Below are positions 56,244 through 64,000 of a DNA stretch of 64,000 nucleotides, piece by piece. Source of the DNA: Bacillus sp. FJAT-49736 (GTDB lineage: Bacteria; Bacillota; Bacilli; Bacillales; Bacillaceae_C). The stretch spans positions 1,990,193 to 2,054,192 of the forward strand of contig NZ_JAGYPI010000001.1 in assembly GCF_018343615.1 (NCBI RefSeq). The letters are read 5' to 3'. Position 1 is the stretch's first letter, and each line of letters opens with the position of its first letter. The notes below the pieces were generated by a model. That model was not told where the DNA came from. It made no database searches and saw nothing but the letters and a program-made list of their open reading frames with translations. The translations under genes and the position numbers were made by a program.

Positions 56244-56259
56244 TTTGTAAAAATAAAAA

Positions 56260-56279
56260 ATGAATGAATCTTCACTCTT
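56260..56279 (-). promoter_or_regulatory. FadR-type operator upstream of lcfA
   Basis: ATGAATGAATCTTCACTCTT matches the FadR consensus at about 17 of 20 positions. It lies upstream of the -35 rather than over the start, unlike the boxes at fadR and ysmA. Confidence 0.6.
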
Positions 56280-56285
56280 TTTTCG

Positions 56286-56321
56286 ACAAAAAATGAAAAG
56301 GATCGCACTCCGGCAATCCTT
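56286..56321 (-). terminator. Terminator after the small membrane peptide gene
   Basis: AAGGATTGC/GCGATCCTT stem and TTCATTTTTT tail on the minus strand; ends the yshE unit. Confidence 0.75.
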
Positions 56322-56400
56322 ACTTCATAAATAAATATATAATTCCAAGCAAAATGAAGCATCCACATAATACGAATAAAACCTTCGCTAATTTTTCCAT
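56320..56400 (-). CDS. 26-residue single-span membrane peptide
   Basis: The frame encodes MEKLAKVLFVLCGCFILLGI then IYLFMK: a short basic start, one hydrophobic helix with CGC, and a basic end. AGAGGAGAT sits 8 bases before the ATG, as good as any in the window. It follows yshE by 14 bases on the same strand and is closed by a terminator overlapping its stop codon. Function unknown; likely a small membrane protein cotranscribed with yshE. Confidence 0.6.
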   Translation of the reverse strand: MEKLAKVLFVLCGCFILLGIIYLFMK

Positions 56401-56414
56401 TACACTATCTCCTC

Positions 56415-56822
56415 TTACGAAATGCTGGCACCGATAACAAATGATAACCCGATTGAAATCATCATTGATATTAAACCAACCGCTCGATTATCATTCTCAA
56501 TTTCGACATCTATTTTAAATTTAGGCGTTAAAAATTCAAAAATAAAATATCCAATTAACAATAAAATAAACCCATATACTCCCCACTTGACCATAACAAA
56601 TAAAGAATCATGGTCAAGAATGGAGTATCGAAAAATATTAGCAATACCAAAGATTTTGCCTCCTGTTGCCATTGCAACAGCGATATTTCCCTTTTTTATT
56701 TCTTCCCAGTTTTTATATTTTGTGACGATTTCAAAGATAGTCAAAAAAACAATCATACATAAAATAACGACACTATAATAACCAGCCGTTTGTACAAAAT
56801 GATTTTCCCAAAAATGATTCAT
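56415..56822 (-). CDS. yshE: YshE, DUF350 membrane protein
   Basis: A 135-residue protein with four membrane helices and the DUF350 pattern (VQTAGYYSVVILCMIVFLTIFEIVTKY; KKGNIAVAMATGGKIFGIANIFRYSI). Function unknown. The ATG at 56822 is chosen because AAGGAG lies 9 bases before it; the ATG at 56840 is upstream of that site. It lies between mutS2 and lcfA, as in B. subtilis. Confidence 0.9.
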   Translation of the reverse strand: MNHFWENHFVQTAGYYSVVILCMIVFLTIFEIVTKYKNWEEIKKGNIAVAMATGGKIFGIANIFRYSILDHDSLFVMVKWGVYGFILLLIGYFIFEFLTPKFKIDVEIENDNRAVGLISMMISIGLSFVIGASIS

Positions 56823-56904
56823 GCAAAAATACTCCTTCATATTCAGATAAGGTGGGGTCTGAATAGGGGGAATGCAGGTTTGCTTTTCAAACTTGCATTC
56901 TATT

Positions 56905-56932
56905 ATTGTATAGTTTCAAGCGCAATTGACAA
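56905..56932 (-). promoter_or_regulatory. Promoter of yshE
   Basis: TTGTCA (56932-56927), 16-base spacer, TACAAT (56910-56905). The -35 is part of the first copy of the 28-bp tandem repeat. Confidence 0.6.
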
Positions 56933-57056
56933 TTCAAATTTGACCAAGTGAAATTGACACTTCAAATTTATACAAGTGAAATTGGCACTTCAAATTTCAA
57001 CAAGTGAAATTGACACTTCAAATTTATACAAGTGAAATTGGCACTTCAAATTTCAA
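56917..57056. repeat. 28-bp tandem repeat array, five copies
   Basis: Copies start at 56917, 56945, 56973, 57001 and 57029. The unit contains CAAGTGAAATTGRCACTTCA; copies 2/4 and 3/5 are identical pairs, giving a 56-bp higher-order unit. Each has an inverted pair AAGTG-n7-CACTT. The first copy is degenerate. Beyond it, up to mutS2 at 57203, nothing is recognised. Confidence 0.93.
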
Positions 57057-57202
57057 CAGTGGCCTATCCTCTAGTGAATTCTATGTCTTCCCCTTCAATA
57101 AGAGGGCAGCAGCTCGCTCCTCGCCGTGTTTCCAATATCAAGCGTCCAAGACTCCTAAGGTGAATTTTGAAGTACTCAATGAGCTAGGCACTTGTACTTT
57201 TC

Positions 57203-59557
57203 TTATTTAAACTCTACAACGGTAATTCCACTTCCGCCTTCTCCAGCCTCACCTAATCTTATACGTTTGACAGAGCGATGTTGTTTCAAATATTCTTGTA
57301 CGCCAGTTCTTAATGCACCGGTTCCTTTCCCATGTATAATAGAAACTCTTGGATAACCGGCAAGTAGAGCATCATCTATATATTTTTCAACCTTCAGCAA
57401 TGCATCTTCATATCTTTCACCACGCAGATCAAGCTCAAGTCCTACATGATAATCCTTTCCTTTAACAGTTGCTAGCGGCTTTGCCGCGACTTTCTTCTCG
57501 GATTGAATAAATTCCATATCCGATTCTTTTACTTTCATTTTCATAATTCCCATTTGAACCTGCCACTCATTCTCACCGATTTTTTCAAGTAGCTGTCCTT
57601 TCTGATTAAAGCTAAGAACCTTCACTTCATCTCCTGGAACTAGCGTGCGTTGATTTTTTTTCTGTTTAGAGAGAGCGGATTTTTCGATTGCTGGTACTGC
57701 TTGTTCCAATTTTTTGCGGGCTTCTATCAATTCGTGTTCTTTTATCTCTGTATGATAATTCAAACGCATTTTGCGTAAATCACGAATAACATCCTCAGCT
57801 TCTTCTTTTGCTTTTTCTACAATCTTAGCTGCCTTTATTTCCGCCTTTTCGTATAGTACATCCCGTTTATCATAGAAATCAATCATTTGTTTTTGCAAAT
57901 CCTTATGAAGCATTTCTGATTGCTTTAAGAAATCTTGTGCCTCTTTTAACTCACGTTCTGCTTCGCGCTTGCTTTTTTCCAAAGCAGCTATCATATTTTC
58001 CACTTCTTTGCTATCTGTACCGATATGGGCACGAGCAGATTGGATGATATGATTGGTTAATCCAAGACGTTTGGAAATTTCAAATGCATTGCTTCGTCCT
58101 GGAACCCCAATTAATAATTTATAGGTTGGACTTAATGTTTCCACATCAAATTCTACACTTGCATTTATAACACCATCACGATTATATCCATATGCTTTTA
58201 ATTCAGGATAATGAGTAGTAGCTACCACTTTCGCCCCTCTTTGATACACTTCATCTAAAATGGAGATGGCTAAAGCAGCACCTTCTTGCGGGTCTGTTCC
58301 CGCTCCAAGCTCATCAAATAATACAAGAGATTCATGATCGACATATTTTAATATATCAACAATATTCACCATATGAGATGAAAAGGTACTTAAACTTTGT
58401 TCAATGGATTGTTCATCCCCAATATCGGCAAACACCTCTCGGAAAACAGCAATTTCCGATCCATCTAGTGCGGGAATTTGCAATCCTGCCTGTGCCATAA
58501 GGGTGCAAATCCCAATCGTTTTTAATGTGATTGTTTTTCCTCCCGTGTTAGGACCTGTAATTACCATAGTGGAATATTCTTTTCCTAAGGTAATGTCATT
58601 AGCAACTGCTTCTTCAATCGGCAGTAGGGGATGTCTGGCTTTGAATAAATGAATAACCCCGTTATTATTTATTTTCGGTTTTGTCGCTTTAATAGTTTTC
58701 CCGAAACGAGCCTTTGCAAAAATAAAATCAAGATCGCCTAATACTTCTACAATAATGTTCAGCTCATTTGCTGCTTCAGCTACTTCCGCCGACAGTTCCA
58801 TTAAAATCCGCTCAATTTCCTGCTGTTCCTTCATATGAATTTCTCTTAATTGATTGTTTAATTCTACAACAGATTGTGGTTCAATAAATAGGGTTTGTCC
58901 TGAAGATGATTGGTCATGAACAATTCCTCCATAATTTGCCCGGTATTCCTGCTTTACGGGAATAACATAACGATCATTACGTATCGTAATAATTGCATCA
59001 GACAACATTTTCGCTGCATTTCTCGAGCGAATCAACCCTTCTAGCTTTTCACGTATACGGCTTTCATTGGAACGAAGCTGCTGACGAATGTGTCTTAATG
59101 TTTCACTTGCAGAATCTAGTATATCGCCATTTTCATCAATGGCATGTTTGATTCTATGCTCAAGAGGTGTCAGAATCTCTATTTGTGCAGCTTTTTCTTC
59201 TAATATTGGGATTTCAACTTCATTCTCCATTAAGCCTTCAATAAATCTTTTCATATTTCTGGAAGCGAAAATAGTGCTTGCGGTTTGAACTAATTCAATT
59301 GGATTTAATACACCACCAATAACTGCTCTTTTTACATGGGCACGTATATCATAGATACCACTTAACGGTGCATGCCCACGTAAGCGCAGTGCATTCGCGG
59401 CCTCATCTGTTTCCGCTTGAATACGTGATACCTCCTCATAGGAAGAAGAAGGTTTTAATGCTTGTATCTTTTCTGCACCTAAAGAAGAGGTTGCATGGTC
59501 TCCAAGTAAATCTTTTATCTTATTAAATTCTAATGTCTTTAATATTTTATCTTGCAT
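57203..59557 (-). CDS. mutS2: MutS2 (MutSB), MutS-family ATPase with Smr domain
   Basis: A 784-residue protein. The core/clamp MutS region leads to Walker A GPNTGGKT (335-342), [20 protein letters not shown] and TTHYPEL. A long coiled coil follows (about 515-640), and the C-terminal Smr nuclease-like domain ([29 protein letters not shown]). MutS2 suppresses homologous recombination in some bacteria, and B. subtilis MutS2 acts on stalled ribosomes. It follows polX by 17 bases. Confidence 0.97.
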   Translation of the reverse strand: MQDKILKTLEFNKIKDLLGDHATSSLGAEKIQALKPSSSYEEVSRIQAETDEAANALRLRGHAPLSGIYDIRAHVKRAVIGGVLNPIELVQTASTIFASRNMKRFIEGLMENEVEIPILEEKAAQIEILTPLEHRIKHAIDENGDILDSASETLRHIRQQLRSNESRIREKLEGLIRSRNAAKMLSDAIITIRNDRYVIPVKQEYRANYGGIVHDQSSSGQTLFIEPQSVVELNNQLREIHMKEQQEIERILMELSAEVAEAANELNIIVEVLGDLDFIFAKARFGKTIKATKPKINNNGVIHLFKARHPLLPIEEAVANDITLGKEYSTMVITGPNTGGKTITLKTIGICTLMAQAGLQIPALDGSEIAVFREVFADIGDEQSIEQSLSTFSSHMVNIVDILKYVDHESLVLFDELGAGTDPQEGAALAISILDEVYQRGAKVVATTHYPELKAYGYNRDGVINASVEFDVETLSPTYKLLIGVPGRSNAFEISKRLGLTNHIIQSARAHIGTDSKEVENMIAALEKSKREAERELKEAQDFLKQSEMLHKDLQKQMIDFYDKRDVLYEKAEIKAAKIVEKAKEEAEDVIRDLRKMRLNYHTEIKEHELIEARKKLEQAVPAIEKSALSKQKKNQRTLVPGDEVKVLSFNQKGQLLEKIGENEWQVQMGIMKMKVKESDMEFIQSEKKVAAKPLATVKGKDYHVGLELDLRGERYEDALLKVEKYIDDALLAGYPRVSIIHGKGTGALRTGVQEYLKQHRSVKRIRLGEAGEGGSGITVVEFK

Positions 59558-59574
59558 TCCTTCAGCCTCCTGCC

Positions 59575-61296
59575 TTAGCTGTCGTCACTATTTAGAAACG
59601 TTATCAGCTCTTCAGGCTCCAATGTATTCAGTACTGTGTTTTTTTGAATCCAGCCCTTTCTTGCTGTTCCAACACCTAAATCCATATATTTTAGGTTTTC
59701 CATATAGTGGGCATCCGTATTGATGACAATTTTCACACCTTGTTCTTGTGCTTTTTTTATATAAGCCGGCATTAGGTCCAACCTGTTTGGGTTGGCATTA
59801 AGCTCCAGAACAGTATTAGTTTCCTTAGCAAGTTCAATTAATAAATCGATATCCACATCATAGCCTAATCGTCTCCCGATTTTTCGTCCAGTCGGGTGGG
59901 CAATAATATCTACATGAGGATTCATTAATGCTGTTTTCAAGCGCTCCATAATTTTCGTTTTAGATTGTGTAAAGCTTGAATGAATAGATGCAATCACAAT
60001 ATCCATTTCTGCTAAAATTTCATCATCAAAATCAAGGGTCCCATCCGGTAAAATATCCATCTCGATTCCTGATAAAACTAAAATATCATCATATTTTTCA
60101 TTTAAGCGTCTAATTTCTTCTTTTTGTTCTCGCAATCTTTCGACTGTTAGTCCATTCGCTACTTTTAAATATTGAGAATGATCCGTAATCGCCATATATT
60201 TATACCCTTTTTGGCGGCATGCCTCAATCATTTCCTCAATGGTAGCAGTACCATCGGACCATGTTGTATGCATATGGAGGTCACCTTTAATATCATTTAA
60301 TGTAACAAGCTCGATATTGGAACGAAACTCTTTAACTTCCTTGCCGTCTTCGCGAATTTCAGGAGGAATGAATGGAAGTCCAAAATGATGGAAAAACTCC
60401 TCCTCCGTGTTAAAGGTTAACATCGCCCCTGTTTCCTGATTCTCCACACCGTATTCACTGATTTTCTCTCCCCGTTCTTTTGCAAGCTGACGCATTTTAA
60501 CATTATGATTTTTCGAGCCAGTAAAATGATGAAGCGCTGTGGCGAATTGTTCGGGCTGTACAAGTCGAAAATCGATATTAATATCATAAGTATCTGAAAT
60601 CGTTATGGATACTTTTGTATCACCGCTGGCGATTGCTTCTGATGCTTCATTTAATCGCAGCAATTGTTCCTTTACAAGCTTTGGTTGTGTTGTTGCGATC
60701 ACATAATCTAAATCCTTCAAAGTTTCCTGCAATCTTCTTAAGCTTCCCGCTCTTGAATATTTGTCAATCCCCTTCATATGATTAAGAGCTGCTTCTATCA
60801 TGTCAATGTATTTCAACATAAATGCAAGTGGAAAACGATCCGGCTTCGCCCCAATTGAATTGATTGCTTCTAAGATTTTTTCCTCCGTTTTTTTTCCAAA
60901 GCCTTTTAATGCCTGAACTTGACCGGATTCGCAAGCATCTCTCAAAGACTCTACATCTGTAACACCTAACTCCTGATAAAGTCTGGCAATCTTCTTTCCG
61001 CCTAGCCCTTGTAATTGCAGTAAAGGTATGAGACCTTTTGGAACTTCCTCTTGAAGCTCCTTCAGCATGTTGGAGCTCCCTGTTGAAATAAATTCTTCTA
61101 TAACAGTGGCTGTTCCTTTCCCAATTCCATTTAAAGCTGTAAAATCATCAATTTCTGTTAGTATTCTTGGATCGGCTGTCAAAGAAGCCGCTGCTTTTCG
61201 GAAAGCAGATATTTTAAAGGAATTTTCTCCTTTTAATTCTAAATAAGTAGCGATCTGCTCTAATAATCGAATAACATCCTTTTTATCTACATTCAT
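59575..61296 (-). CDS. polX: DNA polymerase X family protein with PHP domain
   Basis: Base-excision-repair polymerase with 3'-5' exonuclease. The 573-residue protein has an N-terminal HhH domain ([46 protein letters not shown]), a nucleotidyltransferase region ([18 protein letters not shown]) and a C-terminal PHP domain ([19 protein letters not shown], then DHSQYL, HPTGR and NTDAHY). The polymerase pair reads DLDYV. The ATG at 61296 is chosen over the GTG at 61305 because GGTG falls just before it. Confidence 0.93.
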   Translation of the reverse strand: MNVDKKDVIRLLEQIATYLELKGENSFKISAFRKAAASLTADPRILTEIDDFTALNGIGKGTATVIEEFISTGSSNMLKELQEEVPKGLIPLLQLQGLGGKKIARLYQELGVTDVESLRDACESGQVQALKGFGKKTEEKILEAINSIGAKPDRFPLAFMLKYIDMIEAALNHMKGIDKYSRAGSLRRLQETLKDLDYVIATTQPKLVKEQLLRLNEASEAIASGDTKVSITISDTYDINIDFRLVQPEQFATALHHFTGSKNHNVKMRQLAKERGEKISEYGVENQETGAMLTFNTEEEFFHHFGLPFIPPEIREDGKEVKEFRSNIELVTLNDIKGDLHMHTTWSDGTATIEEMIEACRQKGYKYMAITDHSQYLKVANGLTVERLREQKEEIRRLNEKYDDILVLSGIEMDILPDGTLDFDDEILAEMDIVIASIHSSFTQSKTKIMERLKTALMNPHVDIIAHPTGRKIGRRLGYDVDIDLLIELAKETNTVLELNANPNRLDLMPAYIKKAQEQGVKIVINTDAHYMENLKYMDLGVGTARKGWIQKNTVLNTLEPEELITFLNSDDS

Positions 61297-61357
61297 GTAT
61301 AACACCGTCCCATCTTCATTACCGGTTATATAACTATACTATATACTAGCAAATCGA

Positions 61358-61400
61358 GGGTAAAAAGAAAAAACTCCTCCTTAAAGAGAAGTTTTACCCC
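61358..61400 (-). terminator. Possible terminator at the end of cvpA
   Basis: GGGTAAAA…TTTTTACCC outer pairs and AACTTCTC/GAGGAGTT inner pairs with T6 on the minus strand, overlapping the cvpA stop. polX lies just downstream, so it may only reduce read-through. Confidence 0.5.
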
Positions 61401-61933
61401 ACATACTCCAACCACCATTGCTTTAGCTGGTTAGATAAAATCGGAGTGTTCTTAATGATTCCCTCCGCTAAAAACGACTTGTCAATCCAATGCTGGATCG
61501 ATTCAATTGGAATTAAGGCCCCGATATATAATACAATAAATACAAATAGGTAGACTTCAATAAAGCCTAAAATTCCTCCCGCCCAAACATTTAATTGCTT
61601 AATGACTGGGACTTTCGCAACAAAATCGAGCGTTGACCCAATAATATGCAAAATTATTTTCACAGCGAAAAAGATGATTGCAAAGGCAATTGCTCGGTAA
61701 TAGGCTGCCTCCACATTCATACCATCAAAAATCATTTTAAAGGAAGCATTTTCGTGTAGGGAAGGGTATGGAATCCATAGTTTTAATTTATCCGCAAAAT
61801 CGGGATAATACATATAAGCAACAATAAACGCAATAATAAAGCTTGCCATATGTATTAATTGAAGAATAAATCCTCTTCTTAACCCATTAAAAAAACCGAT
61901 CACAAAGATTAATAGTATAATAATATCAACCAT
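61394..61933 (-). CDS. cvpA: CvpA-family membrane protein (YshB)
   Basis: A 179-residue protein with four membrane helices and the CvpA start MVDIIILLIFVIGFFNGLRRGF. The family was named for colicin V production; its role in Bacillus is unknown. It lies upstream of polX, as yshB does in B. subtilis. Unlike there, no zapA gene sits between it and rnhC. Confidence 0.9.
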   Translation of the reverse strand: MVDIIILLIFVIGFFNGLRRGFILQLIHMASFIIAFIVAYMYYPDFADKLKLWIPYPSLHENASFKMIFDGMNVEAAYYRAIAFAIIFFAVKIILHIIGSTLDFVAKVPVIKQLNVWAGGILGFIEVYLFVFIVLYIGALIPIESIQHWIDKSFLAEGIIKNTPILSNQLKQWWLEYVG

Positions 61934-62090
61934 ATCAGTTTCATTCCTTTTTGTGTTTTCAAACCATTTGCCATAATGACAAAACGCTATCTAATATGAT
62001 ACACGAATCGCAACTTTTTGGGAAGAATTGTCCGCATACTGTAAGAAGGAACATTTGCTAAATAAATAAGCTAAATATCTGGAGGCAAAA

Positions 62091-63029
62091 ATGTCTAATA
62101 TCATTATTCAAGCACCCCCTTCATTATTAGAAAATATGAAAGCACATTATAAAGGAGTACTAATCGATAAAATTCCTCAGGGCGGTGTATTTGTCGCAAA
62201 GATGAATAACTGTACCATTACCGCTTATAAATCCGGAAAGGTAATGTTTCAAGGGAAAAATAATGAAATAGAAGCTGGAAAGTGGGGAAATCCAGAAGCG
62301 AAAAAGCCGTCCACCGCCGCTAAAGCCAAAACATCTGGCCCTCCCCTTCCTAAGAGTATTGGGACAATGTCCTTAATTGGTTCTGATGAGGTTGGTACTG
62401 GAGATTACTTCGGCCCAATAACAGTCGTAAGTACATATGTGAAGACCGAACAAATCCCATTATTAAAAGAGCTCGGTGTAAAAGATTCAAAGGATTTATC
62501 GGATCCACAAATCTTGAAGATTGCTAAAGACTTATTACATGTAATTCCTTATAGTTCCCTCAAGCTTCCAAACGAAAAATACAATCAATTACAATCAACC
62601 GGAATGACGCAGGGGAAGATGAAGGCAATCTTACATAACCAGGCATTAATCCACTTATTAAATAAAATTTCTCCAGAGGAGCCTGAGGGTATTCTAATCG
62701 ACCAGTTCGTGGAGGCAAATACTTATTTTCGTCATTTGAAGGATCAAAAGCAGATTTGCCGAAAGAATGTTTATTTTAGTACGAAGGGTGAGAGCGTTCA
62801 TATTGCAGTCGCTGCCGCATCCATACTAGCCAGATATGCCTTCGTTAAGGCAATGGATGAATTAAGTGTAGAAGCAGGCTTCACATTGCCAAAAGGGGCT
62901 GGCCACCAAGTTGATCAGGCTGCCGCAAAACTAATAAAATTAAATGGGGAGAAATCCTTAGACCATTTTACAAAATTACATTTTGCAAATACGGAAAAAG
63001 CGAAAAAAATAACAAAAGGCAGGAGCTAA
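62091..63029 (+). CDS. rnhC: Ribonuclease HIII
   Basis: Degrades RNA in RNA-DNA hybrids. The 312-residue protein has the N-terminal TBP-like domain (~1-80), a short linker and a type 2 RNase H domain with SDEVGTGDYFGP (Asp99, Glu100), KDSKDLSD, ILIDQF and AAASILARYAF. CTGGAGG precedes the ATG. It is on the plus strand and overlaps the end of the convergent fdhD gene by 4 bases. Confidence 0.96.
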   Translation: MSNIIIQAPPSLLENMKAHYKGVLIDKIPQGGVFVAKMNNCTITAYKSGKVMFQGKNNEIEAGKWGNPEAKKPSTAAKAKTSGPPLPKSIGTMSLIGSDEVGTGDYFGPITVVSTYVKTEQIPLLKELGVKDSKDLSDPQILKIAKDLLHVIPYSSLKLPNEKYNQLQSTGMTQGKMKAILHNQALIHLLNKISPEEPEGILIDQFVEANTYFRHLKDQKQICRKNVYFSTKGESVHIAVAAASILARYAFVKAMDELSVEAGFTLPKGAGHQVDQAAAKLIKLNGEKSLDHFTKLHFANTEKAKKITKGRS

Positions 63030-63829
63030 AACCCGCTCTTGCCTTCTATTACCCTTTCCGGATTGGAATAGATATTGAACTGATTATTTCGAATAAAACC
63101 AACTATCGTGATTCCTAAATCATTAGCTAGCTCAATAGCTAAGGTAGATGGCGCGGATTTGGAAAGAATGATGCCTATTCCTATTTTTGCCACCTTCAAT
63201 AATACTTCCGATGAAACTCTCCCGCTGAACGCAATCACTTTGTCAGAACGTGACAGTTTTTCTTTTAGACAAATGCCATATATCTTATCAAGAGCATTAT
63301 GCCTCCCAATATCCGTTTGGATATACAATAGATCCTCCACACTGCAAAGAGCTGCATTATGCACTCCACCGGTTTGTCTAAAATCAATCGATTCTTCCTG
63401 CAGTAGCTTCATCAGAAGAAAGCACTGCGAAACGGTTATCCTCGTTTTGCTCAGTACAGTTCTAGCTGTCCGGGCATCATTGTGAAAATAAAATTGTCTG
63501 CTTTTCCCACAGCAGGAACCTATAAATCGCTTTGCATAAAATTCTTTATTTATAGACTGCTTGACCTTCAGACTAATATAAGCCAAGCCCTTCCCTTCAT
63601 CAAACGTCATTGATTCAATATCATCGTATAAACGTACTAAGCCTTCCGAAGCTAAAAAGCCAATCACTAACTCCTCGAGATTTATTGGAGAACAGACCAT
63701 AGTAGCGAATTCTTCTCCATCTACATAAATCGTTAGCGGATATTCAACCGCCACCTCATCTTCTAATTCTACGAGAGTATTCCCATCATATTTGACAACC
63801 TGAATTTTATTCCTTATGCTACTGTTCAT
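63026..63829 (-). CDS. fdhD: Formate dehydrogenase accessory sulfurtransferase FdhD
   Basis: Transfers sulfur from a cysteine desulfurase to the molybdenum cofactor of formate dehydrogenase. The 267-residue protein has IGSCCGK (Cys106-Cys107, the sulfur-carrying loop), TGGVHNAAL, DIGRHNALDKIYG and SGRVSSEVLLKVAKIG. AGAAGGG precedes the ATG. It follows the probable formate dehydrogenase gene by 26 bases. Confidence 0.95.
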   Translation of the reverse strand: MNSSIRNKIQVVKYDGNTLVELEDEVAVEYPLTIYVDGEEFATMVCSPINLEELVIGFLASEGLVRLYDDIESMTFDEGKGLAYISLKVKQSINKEFYAKRFIGSCCGKSRQFYFHNDARTARTVLSKTRITVSQCFLLMKLLQEESIDFRQTGGVHNAALCSVEDLLYIQTDIGRHNALDKIYGICLKEKLSRSDKVIAFSGRVSSEVLLKVAKIGIGIILSKSAPSTLAIELANDLGITIVGFIRNNQFNIYSNPERVIEGKSGF

Positions 63830-63855
63830 TGTTTTCCCTTCTTCTCATACTTCCT

Positions 63856-64000
63856 TCAAACAATATCAACCTCTAAATCTTCTATCCGTTTCTCCATGTA
63901 TTTTGTATCTTTTTGAGCATGAAAGGTTTCGGCTTTTTCAACAATTACCGCTGTATTATATTCGGGAATCCCTGCATATTTTTCGTACACTCCCTTTGGA
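63856..64000 (-). CDS. C-terminus of a probable molybdopterin formate dehydrogenase alpha subunit
   Basis: Only the last 48 codons lie in the window (ending …EKRIEDLEVDIV). PKGVYEKYAGIPEYNTAVIV resembles the C-terminal tail of Bacillus FdhF-like oxidoreductases, and fdhD lies directly downstream on the same strand. The body of the protein is outside the window, so the call depends on this tail and context. Confidence 0.55.
   Translation of the reverse strand, partial: PKGVYEKYAGIPEYNTAVIVEKAETFHAQKDTKYMEKRIEDLEVDIV

Noticed and set aside
56917-57056. Possible CRISPR array
   Set aside because: Repeats are directly adjacent at a 28-bp period with no variable spacers, and no cas genes are present.

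Overview
The window is a low-GC Firmicute chromosome segment, and its gene order identifies an endospore-forming member of the Bacillaceae. From valS through hemAXCDBL, lonA/lonB/clpX/tig, rph, racE, gerE, sdhCAB, lysC, uvrC, trxA, etfAB, the fad genes, mutS2 and polX to rnhC, the order follows the Bacillus subtilis chromosome closely. The segment is not B. subtilis itself. It carries extra genes (a type IV pilin cluster, a copper ATPase plus CtaG pair, fdhD), lacks zapA beside rnhC, and is peppered with intergenic repeats. Spore genes (spoVID, ysxE, gerM, gerE, lonB) confirm a spore former. SD sequences are strong, and TTG/GTG starts are common.

Layout. 1-8.4 kb is accessory: a truncated membrane gene, three prepilin-like genes, a convergent secreted von Willebrand A protein and a membrane diguanylate cyclase, reading as the minor-pilin part of a type IV pilus cluster. 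8.5-13 kb holds folC and valS, the latter under a T-box. 13-22.1 kb has a small membrane protein, ysxE, spoVID and the tetrapyrrole operon hemAXCDBL. 22.5-31.2 kb carries ysxD, ysxC, lonA, lonB, clpX and tig (proteostasis). 31.4-38.6 kb has the TPR protein ysoA, a tRNA-Arg(TCT) with a tandemly amplified 5' half, ysnB-rdgB-rph, gerM, racE, ysmB, gerE and the ysmA thioesterase. 38.7-42.1 kb is sdhCAB. 42.7-47 kb has yslB, lysC with a lysine riboswitch, uvrC and trxA. 47.2-50.4 kb is a copper ATPase/ctaG insertion between trxA and etfA. 50.7-56.8 kb is the fatty-acid oxidation block (etfA, etfB, fadB, fadR, lcfA) plus yshE and a 26-residue membrane peptide. 57.2-64 kb has mutS2, polX, cvpA, rnhC, fdhD and the 3' end of a probable formate dehydrogenase gene.

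Regulation visible in the sequence. There is a tRNA-responsive T-box on valS, a lysine riboswitch on lysC, a SigK-type promoter on gerE, many intrinsic terminators, and three FadR-type operators. Two lie in the fatty-acid block (fadR and lcfA promoters); the third sits on the ysmA thioesterase promoter, which would tie that gene to fatty-acid control.

Most unusual content. (1) A dispersed ~90-117 bp intergenic element with terminal inverted repeats, in five clear copies and one degenerate copy. (2) A second ~140-170 bp repeat family in two copies. (3) A perfect 152-bp tandem amplification that duplicates half a tRNA gene and its upstream region. (4) A 28-bp tandem array overlapping the yshE promoter. 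(5) A pilin cluster containing a 689-residue pseudopilin with 20-residue beta-helix-like rungs opposite a VWA protein. Statements about conservation in B. subtilis are from memory; no searches were run.
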